Made by a program: the position numbers and the translations under genes. The notes beneath the pieces were generated by a model. The model had not been told where the DNA came from, did not search any database, and saw nothing but the letters and a program-made list of their open reading frames with translations. A DNA stretch of 64,000 nt, from positions 205,924 through 269,923 of the forward strand of contig NZ_LILC01000002.1 of assembly GCF_001274935.1 (NCBI RefSeq), written 5' to 3'. Shown one piece after another: positions 51,559-60,896 of the stretch (position 1 is its first letter; every line of letters starts with the position of its first letter). The DNA comes from Priestia koreensis. GTDB lineage: Bacteria; Bacillota; Bacilli; Bacillales; Bacillaceae_H.

Positions 51559-52326
51559 TTGATTGATTTACATAGTCATATTTTAGCAGGCATTGATGAT
51601 GGCGCCAAAACAGATGAAGACAGTTTAAAAATGGCGCGTGCTGCTGTAGAAGAGGGTATTACAGCCATTGTTGCCACTCCTCACCACCACAACGGACGAT
51701 ATCTTAATGCAAAGTCTAGCATTCTACGTAAAGTAAAAGAACTAAATCTACTACTAACAAACCATCATATCCCACTAAACGTGCTTCCGGGACAGGAGTC
51801 CCGAATATATGGAGAGATTTTACCAGATTATGAGGCTGGCGAGGTCTTAACGTTAAATGACACAAATAAATACCTTTTTGTGGAACTCCCGTCGAGTCAG
51901 GTACCTCATTTCACGGATCAGCTGCTTTTTGATATCCAATTAAAAGGTTTGACACCTATTATTGTTCATCCCGAACGAAATGCAAGGCTTATAGAAGAGC
52001 CGGAGCTTCTATATAACTTTGTGAAAAAAGGTGCTTTAACACAGGTGACCGCATCTAGTATTACGGGGGAATTTGGAAAGAAGATCAAAAAATTCTCGAT
52101 GCAGCTACTAGAGGCAAACCTTACCCATGTGATCGCAAGCGATGCTCATAATACGGGAAGCAGAGGCTTTCGTATGCAGGAAGCTTTTTCGCTTATCGAT
52201 AAACAGTACGGCATGGATATGAGCTATATGCTGAGAGAAAATGCACAGCTCATTATTGAGGGAAAAACAACATATCGTGAACAACCCCAAGAAATTGCAA
52301 GAAAGAAGTTTTTGGGAATTTTTTGA
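51559..52326 (+). CDS. CpsB/YwqE-type tyrosine-protein phosphatase
   Basis: A 255-residue PHP-fold metallophosphatase. MIDLHSHILAGIDDGAKTDEDSLKMA carries the first metal histidines. ATPHHHNGRY, VLPGQESRIYGEIL, IIVHPERNARL and VIASDAHNTGSRGF complete the tri-metal site. Relatives (CpsB of streptococci, YwqE of B. subtilis) dephosphorylate the tyrosine kinase that controls polysaccharide chain assembly. No kinase or Wzz-type modulator gene is next to it, unlike usual loci. The start is TTG at 51559 after GGGTGAGGG. It is the first gene of the operon. Confidence 0.9.
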   Translation: MIDLHSHILAGIDDGAKTDEDSLKMARAAVEEGITAIVATPHHHNGRYLNAKSSILRKVKELNLLLTNHHIPLNVLPGQESRIYGEILPDYEAGEVLTLNDTNKYLFVELPSSQVPHFTDQLLFDIQLKGLTPIIVHPERNARLIEEPELLYNFVKKGALTQVTASSITGEFGKKIKKFSMQLLEANLTHVIASDAHNTGSRGFRMQEAFSLIDKQYGMDMSYMLRENAQLIIEGKTTYREQPQEIARKKFLGIF

Positions 52327-52381
52327 GAACGTAAATCAAAAAAAATTGATTTGGTGATGTCTCCTTACCGTTATCAATAGG

Positions 52382-52463
52382 GGGCACTCGGCCGTGCTGT
52401 GGGTTTAATAGTACCTTAGACGCTTGTCGTCAGGAGCACGGTGTGAGGCTGGGTTGGATGCCC
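52382..52463 (+). ncRNA. EAR-like (eps-associated RNA) leader element
   Basis: Between cpsB and galU is a strongly folded segment. GGGCA (52382-52386) pairs with TGCCC (52459-52463). Inside it CTC (52387-52389) pairs with GAG (52445-52447), CCGTGCT (52392-52398) with AGCACGG (52435-52441), CCT (52414-52416) with AGG (52432-52434) and GACG (52419-52422) with CGTC (52428-52431). A short AAATCAA/TTGATTT hairpin precedes it at 52333-52352. The location inside an exopolysaccharide operon and the nested multi-stem fold recall the Bacillus EAR element, a processive antiterminator of eps operons. I infer the identity from position and fold. Confidence 0.55.
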
Positions 52464-52472
52464 AATTTATTA

Positions 52473-52525
52473 TTAAATCATTAGGAAATGTGTATTTTCT
52501 AAGTACGTGTTTCCTAGTGATTTAA
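52473..52525 (+). repeat. long inverted repeat upstream of galU
   Basis: TTAAATCA-t-TAGGAAA (52473-52488) is complementary to TTTCCTA-g-TGATTTAA (52510-52525), giving a 15-bp stem with one mismatch. No T-tract follows, so it is not a classical terminator. It could be an operator or an mRNA processing site. Confidence 0.7.
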
Positions 52526-52587
52526 ACACTACCTACTTCTTTTGAAACACAGATAAATAGACAAAGATGAAAGAGGGATCATACCAA

Positions 52588-53481
52588 ATGAAAAGGGTTA
52601 GAAAGGCTATTATTCCAGCAGCTGGTTTGGGTACACGTTTTCTTCCTGCAACAAAAGCGATGCCAAAAGAAATGCTGCCAATCGTCGACAAGCCAACAAT
52701 TCAGTACATTGTTGAAGAAGCGGTTGCATCAGGCATTGAGGACATCATTATCGTAACAGGTAAAGGAAAGCGTTCGATTGAGGATCATTTTGACTATGCA
52801 CCAGAGCTTGAGCAAAACTTAGTCGAAAAAGAGAAATATGACTTATTAGAAAAAGTTCAAAAATCATCCGATGTTGATATTCACTACATTCGCCAAAAAG
52901 AACCAAAGGGTCTGGGGCATGCGGTATGGTGCGCTCGTAACTTTATCGGAGATGAGCCGTTTGCGGTACTGCTAGGTGACGATATCGTCCAAGCAGAAAC
53001 GCCGTGCCTTCGTCAATTAATGAATGAATACGAAGCAACGCTATCATCAGTGATTGGTGTGCAAACGGTAGCTGACAATCAAACCCATCGCTACGGAATC
53101 GTCGATCCAACGTCAAAAGACGGCCGTCGTTATCAGGTTCAATCATTTGTTGAGAAGCCAGCACCAGGGACAGCGCCTTCTAACTTAGCAATTATGGGAA
53201 GATACATCTTCACGCCGGAAATCTTCATGTTCCTTGAACAGCAAGAAATTGGAGCAGGTGGAGAAATTCAGTTAACAGATGCTATTCAAAAGCTAAATCA
53301 CATTCAACGAGTATTTGCCTATGATTTTGAAGGGAAGCGCTATGACGTTGGGGAGAAGCTTGGGTTTATTCAAACGACGATTGAATTTGCGCTTCAACAC
53401 AAAGACTTACGCGACGAGTTATTAAACTTCATGAAAGAAATCGCAAAAGAAGAAACGACTGTACTTGTGGATTCAAAGTGA
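52588..53481 (+). CDS. galU: UTP-glucose-1-phosphate uridylyltransferase
   Basis: A 297-residue nucleotidyltransferase making UDP-glucose from UTP and glucose 1-phosphate. [31 protein letters not shown] is the nucleotide-binding signature with the catalytic lysine and arginine; [25 protein letters not shown] and FVEKPAPG complete the family set. The ATG at 52588 follows AGAGGG; an ATG 21 bases earlier has no SD. It supplies UDP-glucose for the polysaccharide encoded downstream. There are 18 bases to the sugar transferase gene. Confidence 0.95.
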   Translation: MKRVRKAIIPAAGLGTRFLPATKAMPKEMLPIVDKPTIQYIVEEAVASGIEDIIIVTGKGKRSIEDHFDYAPELEQNLVEKEKYDLLEKVQKSSDVDIHYIRQKEPKGLGHAVWCARNFIGDEPFAVLLGDDIVQAETPCLRQLMNEYEATLSSVIGVQTVADNQTHRYGIVDPTSKDGRRYQVQSFVEKPAPGTAPSNLAIMGRYIFTPEIFMFLEQQEIGAGGEIQLTDAIQKLNHIQRVFAYDFEGKRYDVGEKLGFIQTTIEFALQHKDLRDELLNFMKEIAKEETTVLVDSK

Positions 53482-53498
53482 GAAAAGGGGAGTGAATT

Positions 53499-54185
53499 AT
53501 GCCGCAAGTAGCTGAAAAAAAACAAATGACGCTGGCAGCCACTTCCGATTTAAGTACAGCGATTGAGGTTAATCAACAGCTCGGTTACCGTGTAACAAAA
53601 CGAGCGATGGACATTATCGGAGCGTTATTTGGCATTTTATTATTATGTGTACCGCTTTTACTTGTAGCCCTAGCGATTAAAATTGAAGATCCGAAAGGAC
53701 CGATTTTTTTTTCGCAAAAGCGGATTGGTAAAAATGGAAAAGAATTTCATATGTATAAATTCCGCTCCATGGTGTCGGATGCTGAAGAGAAGTTGAAGGA
53801 CTTACTTGCATTAAATGAAACGACAGGTGCTATGTTTAAAATGAAAAATGATCCACGCATAACGAGAATCGGACGAATCATTCGTAAAACAAGCGTCGAT
53901 GAGTTTCCTCAGTTGTTTAATGTTTTAAAAGGAGATATGAGTCTAGTAGGGCCTAGACCTCCACTACCAAGAGAGGTAGCGGAGTATTCTCCTTATCATA
54001 TGCAGCGACTGTTAGTCGTTCCGGGCTGTACAGGGTTGTGGCAAGTAAGTGGAAGAAGCTCAATTGGATTTGAGGGAATGGTTGAGCTTGATATACAGTA
54101 CATAAAAAAATGTACCACTGGATATGATTTAAAAATTATCGTGAAAACAGTGCGCGTCTTATTCGGTTCAAATGACGCGTTTTAA
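53499..54185 (+). CDS. initiating sugar transferase (PglC/EpsL-like)
   Basis: A 228-residue polyprenyl-phosphate sugar-1-phosphate transferase. One membrane segment (about 37-60, MDIIGALFGILLLCVPLLLVALAI) precedes the catalytic domain: GPIFFSQKRIGKNGKEFHMYKFRSM, DPRITRIGRIIRKTSVDEFPQLFNVLKGDMSLVGPRPPLPREV and LLVVPGCTGLWQVSGRSS. These are hallmarks of the bacterial sugar transferase family (short PglC type without the multi-helix WbaP region). It loads the first sugar on undecaprenyl phosphate to begin each repeat unit. Confidence 0.93.
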   Translation: MPQVAEKKQMTLAATSDLSTAIEVNQQLGYRVTKRAMDIIGALFGILLLCVPLLLVALAIKIEDPKGPIFFSQKRIGKNGKEFHMYKFRSMVSDAEEKLKDLLALNETTGAMFKMKNDPRITRIGRIIRKTSVDEFPQLFNVLKGDMSLVGPRPPLPREVAEYSPYHMQRLLVVPGCTGLWQVSGRSSIGFEGMVELDIQYIKKCTTGYDLKIIVKTVRVLFGSNDAF

Positions 54186-54233
54186 GAGAGTAATAGAGTA
54201 AGCGTTTATTAAATGAAAGATGGTGTCAAACGG

Positions 54234-55175
54234 ATGAAAAAGGATGCAAAAATTTACGTGGCTGGACATAGAGGGCTTGTTGGATCAGCGATTTTAACAA
54301 AATTAATGGAGCAAGGGTATACAAACCTCGTTTACCGTACGAGTAAAGAATTAGATTTACGAGATAAAGGAGCGGTTGATGAGTTCTTTGCAGAAGAAAA
54401 GCCGGCGTTTGTTTTTCTAGCTGCAGCAAAAGTTGGAGGAATTGTGGCAAACAATGAATACCCAGCTGATTTTATTCGTGACAATTTACTTATTCAAACG
54501 AACGTAATTGATGCAGCGTATCGTAATAACGTTGAAAAGCTATTATTCTTAGGCAGCACATGCATTTATCCAAAGCTTGCTTCGCAGCCATTAAAAGAAT
54601 CTTATCTTTTAACGGGCGAACTTGAGCCAACGAATGAGGCATATGCCATTGCTAAAATTGCGGGGATTAAAATGTGTGAATCATATAATCGTCAATATGG
54701 AACAAAATACATTTCCGCAATGCCAACAAATCTATATGGACCAAATGATAACTTCGATCTAAAAACGTCACACGTATTACCAGCTTTGCTTCGCAAATTC
54801 CATGAAGCTAAAGAAAGTAACGCACCGTTTGTAGAAATGTGGGGAACGGGTACACCGAAACGTGAATTCCTGTATTCGGATGATTTAGCAGATGCCTGTG
54901 TATTTTTAATGAATACATATGAAGGCAACGAGATTGTAAACATTGGTGTCGGTGATGATATTACAATCAAAGAGCTTGGTGAAAAAGTGAAAGCCGTTGT
55001 CGGATATGAGGGCGACATTCAGTTCGATACGACAAAGCCTGACGGAACGCCGCGTAAACTAGTTGATGTAACAAAGCTCAACGGTCTTGGATGGAAAGCA
55101 ACGATATCACTTGAAGACGGTCTTCAAAAAGCGTATCAGTGGTTTTTAGAAAACGAACTAACAACAGCAAAGTAA
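54234..55175 (+). CDS. fcl: GDP-L-fucose synthase
   Basis: A 313-residue NADPH-dependent epimerase/reductase of the extended SDR family. [16 protein letters not shown] is the Rossmann loop, [10 protein letters not shown] supplies the catalytic Ser, [23 protein letters not shown] the YxxxK pair, and [12 protein letters not shown] and [19 protein letters not shown] are specific to GDP-fucose synthases. It converts the 4-keto-6-deoxy product of Gmd to GDP-L-fucose. The start is uncertain: I use ATG 54234 for similarity to relatives; ATG 54213 is also in frame and neither has a strong SD. Its partner gmd follows. Confidence 0.92.
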   Translation: MKKDAKIYVAGHRGLVGSAILTKLMEQGYTNLVYRTSKELDLRDKGAVDEFFAEEKPAFVFLAAAKVGGIVANNEYPADFIRDNLLIQTNVIDAAYRNNVEKLLFLGSTCIYPKLASQPLKESYLLTGELEPTNEAYAIAKIAGIKMCESYNRQYGTKYISAMPTNLYGPNDNFDLKTSHVLPALLRKFHEAKESNAPFVEMWGTGTPKREFLYSDDLADACVFLMNTYEGNEIVNIGVGDDITIKELGEKVKAVVGYEGDIQFDTTKPDGTPRKLVDVTKLNGLGWKATISLEDGLQKAYQWFLENELTTAK

Positions 55176-55211
55176 TTATTTCAAAATGTGTGATAGATCA
55201 TGGAGGAAACA

Positions 55212-56291
55212 ATGAAAAAAGCATTAATTACAGGTGTAACAGGACAGGACGGATCGTATTTAGCAGAATTTTTATTAGAAAAAGGATATGAGGTGCACGG
55301 CTTAATTCGTCGCAGCTCTTCCTATAACCAAGAGCGCCTAGAAGATCTTCTTACAGATGAAGAAGCAAAAGCGCTGTTAGAGAATTCAAATTTCCATCTT
55401 CACTATGGTGATGTGACAGATGCGTTAAACGTAACGCGTATTATCGGTGAAATCAAGCCAGACGAAATCTATAACCTAGCTGCACAATCTCACGTACGCG
55501 TATCCTTTGATATGCCAGGATATACGTTAGATGTGGATGGTAAAGGAACGTTAAATATTTTAGAAGCCGTGCGTATTCTTGGATTAACGGAAAAAACACG
55601 TATCTACCAAGCGTCAACTTCTGAGCTGTTCGGTAAAGTACAAGAAGTTCCTCAAAAAGAAACAACGCCGTTTTATCCTCGTTCACCATATGGTGTCGCG
55701 AAGATCTACGGATTCTGGATTACGAAAAATTACCGTGAATCATACAACATGTTTGCGGTTAACGGAATTCTATTTAATCATGAGTCAGAGCGCCGTGGCG
55801 AAACGTTCGTAACGCGTAAAATTACGCTAGGTGCTGCGCGCATTGCACAAGGAAAGCAGGAAAAATTAAAGCTTGGAAATCTAGAGTCATTACGTGATTG
55901 GGGTTACGCAAAAGACTATGTAGAATGCATGTGGTTAATTCTTCAACACGATAAACCCGAAGACTTTGTCATCGCGACAGGTGAAATGCACTCGGTACGT
56001 AAATTCGTTGAATTATCATTTAAGCATACAGGTATTGAAATCGAATGGACGGGTAGTGGCGTAGATGAAAAAGGAATTAACAAGGCTACAGGTGAAGTAA
56101 TTGTGGAAGTTGATCCTAAATTCTTCCGTCCAGCTGAAGTAGAGCAATTGTTAGGTGATCCAAAGAAAGCTAAAACATTGCTGAACTGGAATCCAACAAA
56201 GACTTCTTTTGAAGAATTAGTTCGTATTATGGTGACGGAAGATATGAAAAAGGTTGAGACAGAAGAGAAAGTGAAGAAGATGTTTGACTAA
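55212..56291 (+). CDS. gmd: GDP-mannose 4,6-dehydratase
   Basis: A 359-residue SDR enzyme turning GDP-mannose into GDP-4-keto-6-deoxymannose. [35 protein letters not shown] is the NADP-binding start; [42 protein letters not shown] (YxxxK) and [17 protein letters not shown] are diagnostic. The ATG at 55212 lies 6 bases after GGAGG; an ATG four codons earlier contains that SD. With fcl it makes GDP-fucose. No manC/manB genes for GDP-mannose supply lie in the window. Confidence 0.94.
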   Translation: MKKALITGVTGQDGSYLAEFLLEKGYEVHGLIRRSSSYNQERLEDLLTDEEAKALLENSNFHLHYGDVTDALNVTRIIGEIKPDEIYNLAAQSHVRVSFDMPGYTLDVDGKGTLNILEAVRILGLTEKTRIYQASTSELFGKVQEVPQKETTPFYPRSPYGVAKIYGFWITKNYRESYNMFAVNGILFNHESERRGETFVTRKITLGAARIAQGKQEKLKLGNLESLRDWGYAKDYVECMWLILQHDKPEDFVIATGEMHSVRKFVELSFKHTGIEIEWTGSGVDEKGINKATGEVIVEVDPKFFRPAEVEQLLGDPKKAKTLLNWNPTKTSFEELVRIMVTEDMKKVETEEKVKKMFD

Positions 56292-56330
56292 TAGTAGTCA
56301 TTTATTAAATTAAATTGTTCTTTTGTAATG

Positions 56331-56381
56331 AAAAGAGACAGCTTCTTTTATGCGATTAAAATAAAAGAGGCTCTCTTTTTT
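56331..56381 (+). terminator. intrinsic terminator inside the polysaccharide operon
   Basis: AAAAGAGA..GC..CTTTTAT (from 56331) pairs with ATAAAAG..GGC..TCTCTTTT, followed by Ts to 56381. It lies between gmd and the first glycosyltransferase gene on the same strand. The EAR-like RNA upstream could allow read-through. Confidence 0.8.
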
Positions 56382-56473
56382 CACGTTTATGATGAAAATA
56401 AAGAGGTTCATTCGTGCAGAGTTGACGTGGACTAGGTTGCATGTAGCCTCAAAAAACAGGAAAGAGAAACTAC

Positions 56474-57721
56474 ATGACAAAAAAGAAAAAATTACTCATA
56501 TATGCGCATTATTATGCTCCAGACGTAGCATCAACGGGCCAAATTTTGAAAGAACTTGCTGAAGGTATGCTAGATGAATTTGAGATTACCATTATAAGTG
56601 TTGTTCCTTCATATACAGGAAAGATTGACGAGAAATATAAAAAGAAAATGTTTTATAAAGAAGAGTTAAATGGTGTCAATATTCTTCGTGTCCGCGTGCC
56701 AGAGTTCTCAAAAACGAATAAAATTAGCAGAGTAAAAAATATTCTCTCTTATTTTGTAGGTGCTATGCTTGGAACATTTAAAGTTGGAAAGACCGACTAC
56801 GTATATTCGATCTCTCAGCCACCGATCCTTGGAGGTTTACTTGGTGTTTGGGGAAAATGGATGAAACGCGCAAAATATATTTATAACATTCAAGACTTCA
56901 ATCCAGAACAAACAATGGCTGTGGCTTATAGCAAAAATAAGCTAATTTTAAATGCAATGATGGCATTTGATAAATTTAGTTGTCGACAAGCGGATAAAGT
57001 AATTGTAGTAGGGCGTGATATGATTGAAACATTAAAAGCACGGTTTCAACACAAAAAAGTGCCAAATCACACGTTTATCAATAATTGGACAAATGAAAAA
57101 GAGATTTATCCATTGCCTAAAAATCATGATAAAGTTAAAGCTTTTAAAGAGGAGTATGGCTTGAACGATAAGTTCGTCATTATGTATTCAGGTAACTTAG
57201 GCTTATACTACGATTTGGAAAATTTAATGGAAGTTATTCATGAATTTAAAGATCGAAAAGATGTCGCTTTTGCCTTCATTGGCGAAGGATCCATTAAACA
57301 TAAGCTAGTAGATTATAAAGAAAAACATCAATTAGAAAACGTAACCTTTATTCCTTATCAGAAGAAAGAAGATCTTATCTACAGCTTAAATGCTGGTGAT
57401 GTTCATTGGTGCTTAAATGCAAAAGGAATAAAAGGTGTGTCTGTACCAAGTAAGTTGTACGGAATTATGGCAGCGGGTAAGCCTGTCATTGGTGCGTTAG
57501 AAGAAGGATCAGAAGCACGATTAATTATAGAAGAAACGAAAAGTGGATATGTTACGGAGCCTGGTCAATATGAAGATATTAAACAGAACATAGAGAAGTT
57601 TTTAAGTGAAAAGGATACTTTAGTTCCAAATGAAATGGGACAAAGAGGTCGCGAGTACTTAGTAGAGAACTTAACGAAAGAAGTATCAGTTAAAAAGTAT
57701 GCGTACGAAATACAAGCATAG
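56474..57721 (+). CDS. glycosyltransferase family 4 (WbuB-like)
   Basis: A 415-residue GT-B glycosyltransferase. The N-terminal acceptor domain begins KLLIYAHYYAPDVASTGQILKELAEGM, the pattern of WbuB/WcaI-type fucosamine/fucose transferases. The C-terminal donor domain has FVIMYSGNLGLYYDLENLMEV, FAFIGEGSIKHKL, FIPYQKKEDLIYSLNAGDVHW and SVPSKLYGIMAAGKPVIGALEEGSEA with the E-x7-E-type catalytic region. It is cytosolic or membrane-peripheral and adds a sugar to the lipid-linked unit. It is the first gene after the internal terminator. Confidence 0.88.
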   Translation: MTKKKKLLIYAHYYAPDVASTGQILKELAEGMLDEFEITIISVVPSYTGKIDEKYKKKMFYKEELNGVNILRVRVPEFSKTNKISRVKNILSYFVGAMLGTFKVGKTDYVYSISQPPILGGLLGVWGKWMKRAKYIYNIQDFNPEQTMAVAYSKNKLILNAMMAFDKFSCRQADKVIVVGRDMIETLKARFQHKKVPNHTFINNWTNEKEIYPLPKNHDKVKAFKEEYGLNDKFVIMYSGNLGLYYDLENLMEVIHEFKDRKDVAFAFIGEGSIKHKLVDYKEKHQLENVTFIPYQKKEDLIYSLNAGDVHWCLNAKGIKGVSVPSKLYGIMAAGKPVIGALEEGSEARLIIEETKSGYVTEPGQYEDIKQNIEKFLSEKDTLVPNEMGQRGREYLVENLTKEVSVKKYAYEIQA

Positions 57722-57752
57722 CGAGAATTTACGTGTTGAAAGGAATTAGTCT

Positions 57753-58331
57753 ATGAATAGTAACTGGTTTAAGTTACCTATGAATTTAATGAAGGTTAAA
57801 TATGGGGAAAAGCTGTTGCTAAAAGGGATGCCAGTCATTTTTAATAAAAAAGGGGCCCAGCTTATTATTGGAGACAATGTAACGATCAATTCTTCATTTC
57901 TTTCAAATTTAGTGGGACTGTATCAACGTACTATTATTGTAACGCGGACAGCAGAAGCCGAGATTTCAATTGGAGATAATGTTGGAATTTCTGGAGCAAC
58001 GATTTATGCTAGAAAAGGAATTAAAATTGGTAACAATACCTTAATTGGTGGTAACACAAAGATTATGGATAATGATTTCCATCCAATTAATCCAGAAACA
58101 CGCATGAACACCCCTAACGATCATATGAAAGTAAGCCCAATTGAAATAGGCACAAATGTATTTATAGGATGCAATTGTTTAATTCTTAAAGGTACAAAGA
58201 TTGGTGATAACTCAGTTGTTGGTGCTGGTAGTGTAGTGAGTGGAGAGATTCCTGATAATTGTATAGTAGCCGGAAATCCTGTGAAAATAATACGATATTT
58301 AGAAAAAAATCAAGAAAAGGTAGAGAGATGA
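57753..58331 (+). CDS. hexapeptide-repeat acyltransferase
   Basis: A 192-residue left-handed beta-helix transferase. Repeats run through GAQLIIGDNVTINSSFLSN, ISIGDNVGISGATIYARKG, IKIGNNTLIGGNTKIMDNDFHP and IEIGTNVFIGCNCLILKGTKIGDNSVVGAGSVVSGEIPDNCIVAGNPVKII. The DNDFHP histidine is the usual catalytic base. It probably O-acetylates a sugar of the polysaccharide. Its stop overlaps the next start (ATGA), so the two are translationally coupled. Confidence 0.9.
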   Translation: MNSNWFKLPMNLMKVKYGEKLLLKGMPVIFNKKGAQLIIGDNVTINSSFLSNLVGLYQRTIIVTRTAEAEISIGDNVGISGATIYARKGIKIGNNTLIGGNTKIMDNDFHPINPETRMNTPNDHMKVSPIEIGTNVFIGCNCLILKGTKIGDNSVVGAGSVVSGEIPDNCIVAGNPVKIIRYLEKNQEKVER

Positions 58332-59425
58332 ATAAGAAAAAAATATGTTTCATCGCACAATTTCCACCACCGATTCATGGATTGTCAAAAGCTGTCGATA
58401 CCCTTTATAATTCAGATCTTTCTAATGAATTTGAATTCACGAAAGTGGATATTACAAACAATAAACAATTCTTAAAGAACCTTATGAAGATTTGGGTAAG
58501 TAATGCAGATTTATTCTATTTTACCATTAGTCAAACAAAAGGTGGAAATATAAGAGATTTAATCATTTTAAACATTTTAAAGCTTCGAAAGAAGAAGTGC
58601 TTAATTCATCTCCATGGTGGTTACTACCGTCAACTAGTCGAAAATGATTTGTCGAACTGGCAGCGTAATATTAATTACCGAGCTATGAAGAACTTGGCAG
58701 GCGCGATCGTTCTGGGCCCGTCTTTAAAACCTATATTTCAAGGGATGGTTGATGAAAGTAAAATATTTATTGTGCCAAATTGTGTCGATGATGAATTTTT
58801 AATTTCAGATGTAGAGTTTACACAAAAGCTTGATTCACTAAAAGATAAAAAAGTATTAAACGTATTATACCTTAGCAACTTTATTCAAAGTAAAGGGTAT
58901 CCAAAAGTTCTTGAGATGGCAAAATTAGAAAGAGATCGTGTCGTTAACGATGGAGAAGATCAAAAATTTCATTTTGATTTTGCAGGTAAGTTTTTTAATG
59001 ATGACGATAGAGAGTTTTTTGAAAGATACGTACGACAAAATAAACTTCAAGATTTTATAACGTATCATGGTATTGTGAGTGGAAAGAAGAAGAGAGATTT
59101 ATTGAAGAAATCAAATATATTTGTATTGTTGACTACATATCCTAACGAAGGTCAGCCAATATCAATATTGGAGGCTATGGGTAATGGTATGGTAATTGTA
59201 ACTACAAATCATGCTGGTATACCAGATGTTGTTCAAAATGGAGAAAACGGTCTAATTCTACCAGTATCAACTTTAAATAATATAGATGTTTTAGATGGAA
59301 TTGAAAAATTCACTTTAAAAGATATAAAAACAATTATAGAAAAAAATTACAATAATACTAGAGAAGAATATACAGAAGAAAGGTATCTAAGCAATATGTC
59401 TGAAATTTTTGACACCATTAACTAA
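58328..59425 (+). CDS. glycosyltransferase, GT4-like
   Basis: A 365-residue GT-B transferase. KICFIAQFPPPIHGLSKAVDTLYN opens the acceptor domain. VLYLSNFIQSKGYPKVLEMAKLE, FHFDFAGKFFNDDDREFF, ITYHGIVSGKKKRDLLKKSNIFVLLTTYPNEGQPISILEAMGNGMVIVTTNHAGIPDVVQNGENG forms the donor domain with the E-x7-E motif. It starts at the ATG overlapping the acetyltransferase stop. From this gene on, codon use shifts strongly to A and T. Confidence 0.88.
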   Translation: MNKKKICFIAQFPPPIHGLSKAVDTLYNSDLSNEFEFTKVDITNNKQFLKNLMKIWVSNADLFYFTISQTKGGNIRDLIILNILKLRKKKCLIHLHGGYYRQLVENDLSNWQRNINYRAMKNLAGAIVLGPSLKPIFQGMVDESKIFIVPNCVDDEFLISDVEFTQKLDSLKDKKVLNVLYLSNFIQSKGYPKVLEMAKLERDRVVNDGEDQKFHFDFAGKFFNDDDREFFERYVRQNKLQDFITYHGIVSGKKKRDLLKKSNIFVLLTTYPNEGQPISILEAMGNGMVIVTTNHAGIPDVVQNGENGLILPVSTLNNIDVLDGIEKFTLKDIKTIIEKNYNNTREEYTEERYLSNMSEIFDTIN

Positions 59426-59481
59426 ATTTTTTAAAAAATATAGGAATTATTACATTAGCAAGAAAGGTTTTTATAGATGTT

Positions 59482-60726
59482 ATGAAGATAAAAAAAATAG
59501 AATTTAAGTTATATGAATACCTTATCATGACAATTCTAATAATGGCTACAGATTCTATAGTGTTCAGGACTGTTTTTCATCCGTACAACTATTATTTTTT
59601 AACTGTAGTCGGTGCAATTTGCGCTATGTTAGTGTTGGGTAATCTTCATATATTTTCTCAAAAAAACAAATTTCCTTTAGCACTTTTTTTTGCGTTTTCA
59701 ATTATTGTAACCTCCTTGATTTATTTAGATACAGATTTTTTTGTGGTTTACAAAATTCTAGTTATTGCATTAGGCCTTTATTTGTTTGTAAAATGGGACA
59801 TTTCCAAACTAGCGAATATTTACGTTTCTGTGATAGTTTTTATTGCTTTGTTTTCAATTATAGGTACTTTAGCTAATAGATTAATTATATCAAATCCCAT
59901 ATTTCCTACACTAAACGATGGAGAGTATGGAACTAAGACAGCTTTTTTCTATAATATACGCTTAGGATGGACGCAATTAGTTTACTACAGAAATCAGGGG
60001 CCTTTCTGGGAGCCAGGAGCGTTTCAAGCTTATCTTAATTTAGCTGTCTTCTTCAAACTCTTTCTTGTAAAAAGGAATCTTAAAAACCTTGAGTTTCTGA
60101 TTTTAATAACTGCTGTATTTTCTACTTTATCAACAACAGGAATCATTGTACTTTGTTTGTTAATTTTGGCTAGAGGTATAAACAATGACAAAAGTGATTG
60201 GAAATTTAAGACTATTAATGTTGTTACCATCGTTACAATATTAGGTATATCTTTATTTAATAGCAATATAAATGAGCAGTTGTTCAGTAAATTTAATAAT
60301 TCATCAAGTAGTGTCATATCAAGTGAAACAAGAAAAGAATCGATAATAACAAATATGAAAATAATTTCACAAAATCCTTTCACTGGATTTGGAATTACAA
60401 ATGGAAGTGGGCTTTACAATAAAATAAGTAGTTTAAATAAAGATATAGATCAAAACGTGAATACGTCTACACTGTTATATTCATGGTCAATATTTGGTAT
60501 AGTATATGCCTTGCTTTCACTATATGCTTATATGAAGCTATCAACGGCTTTTGTTAAGGGGATATTACCTAAAATAATTGTTTTAATCGCTATTTTAATT
60601 ATTACTAACACTGAGGATTGGACATATTCAGTTTGGTTCAATGTGTTGTTGATTTACGGCATAATGATGCCAAGTGTAAAAAGAATCAATTCAAATGAAG
60701 TTATACCCATAACGAAAATTAGTTGA
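59482..60726 (+). CDS. Wzy-like polysaccharide polymerase / O-antigen ligase family
   Basis: A 414-residue integral membrane protein with about eleven helices and a periplasm-facing loop in the middle (GWTQLVYYRNQGPFWEPGAFQAYLNLA), the usual signature of O-antigen ligase/polymerase-like proteins; the loop ISQNPFTGFGITNGSGLYN is also typical (NPxxGxG). It probably joins lipid-linked repeat units into the chain outside the membrane. It is strongly AT-rich. The SD is poor (AAGAAAGG about 20 bases upstream, ATAGATGTT near the start), so the exact start is uncertain. Confidence 0.82.
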   Translation: MKIKKIEFKLYEYLIMTILIMATDSIVFRTVFHPYNYYFLTVVGAICAMLVLGNLHIFSQKNKFPLALFFAFSIIVTSLIYLDTDFFVVYKILVIALGLYLFVKWDISKLANIYVSVIVFIALFSIIGTLANRLIISNPIFPTLNDGEYGTKTAFFYNIRLGWTQLVYYRNQGPFWEPGAFQAYLNLAVFFKLFLVKRNLKNLEFLILITAVFSTLSTTGIIVLCLLILARGINNDKSDWKFKTINVVTIVTILGISLFNSNINEQLFSKFNNSSSSVISSETRKESIITNMKIISQNPFTGFGITNGSGLYNKISSLNKDIDQNVNTSTLLYSWSIFGIVYALLSLYAYMKLSTAFVKGILPKIIVLIAILIITNTEDWTYSVWFNVLLIYGIMMPSVKRINSNEVIPITKIS

Positions 60727-60896
60727 TTTAATATTTGTCAAATACTATTTAAGATTTATATTTAGAGCATATTTTGAAAGGTTATTTGCACTCTTGGTAA
60801 AGAGTATGAATTTATATTTAAATTAGTTTTTTGAAAATTACCTGTGAAGCTTGCGGTTTTTATATCTCAAATATTTAAATGCCAAAGGAATTTTTT

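Noticed and set aside
52441..52463. c-di-GMP or T-box riboswitch in the polysaccharide leader
   Set aside because: No GEMM core or T-box sequence (TGGNACCGCG type) is visible; the fold fits an EAR-like element better.
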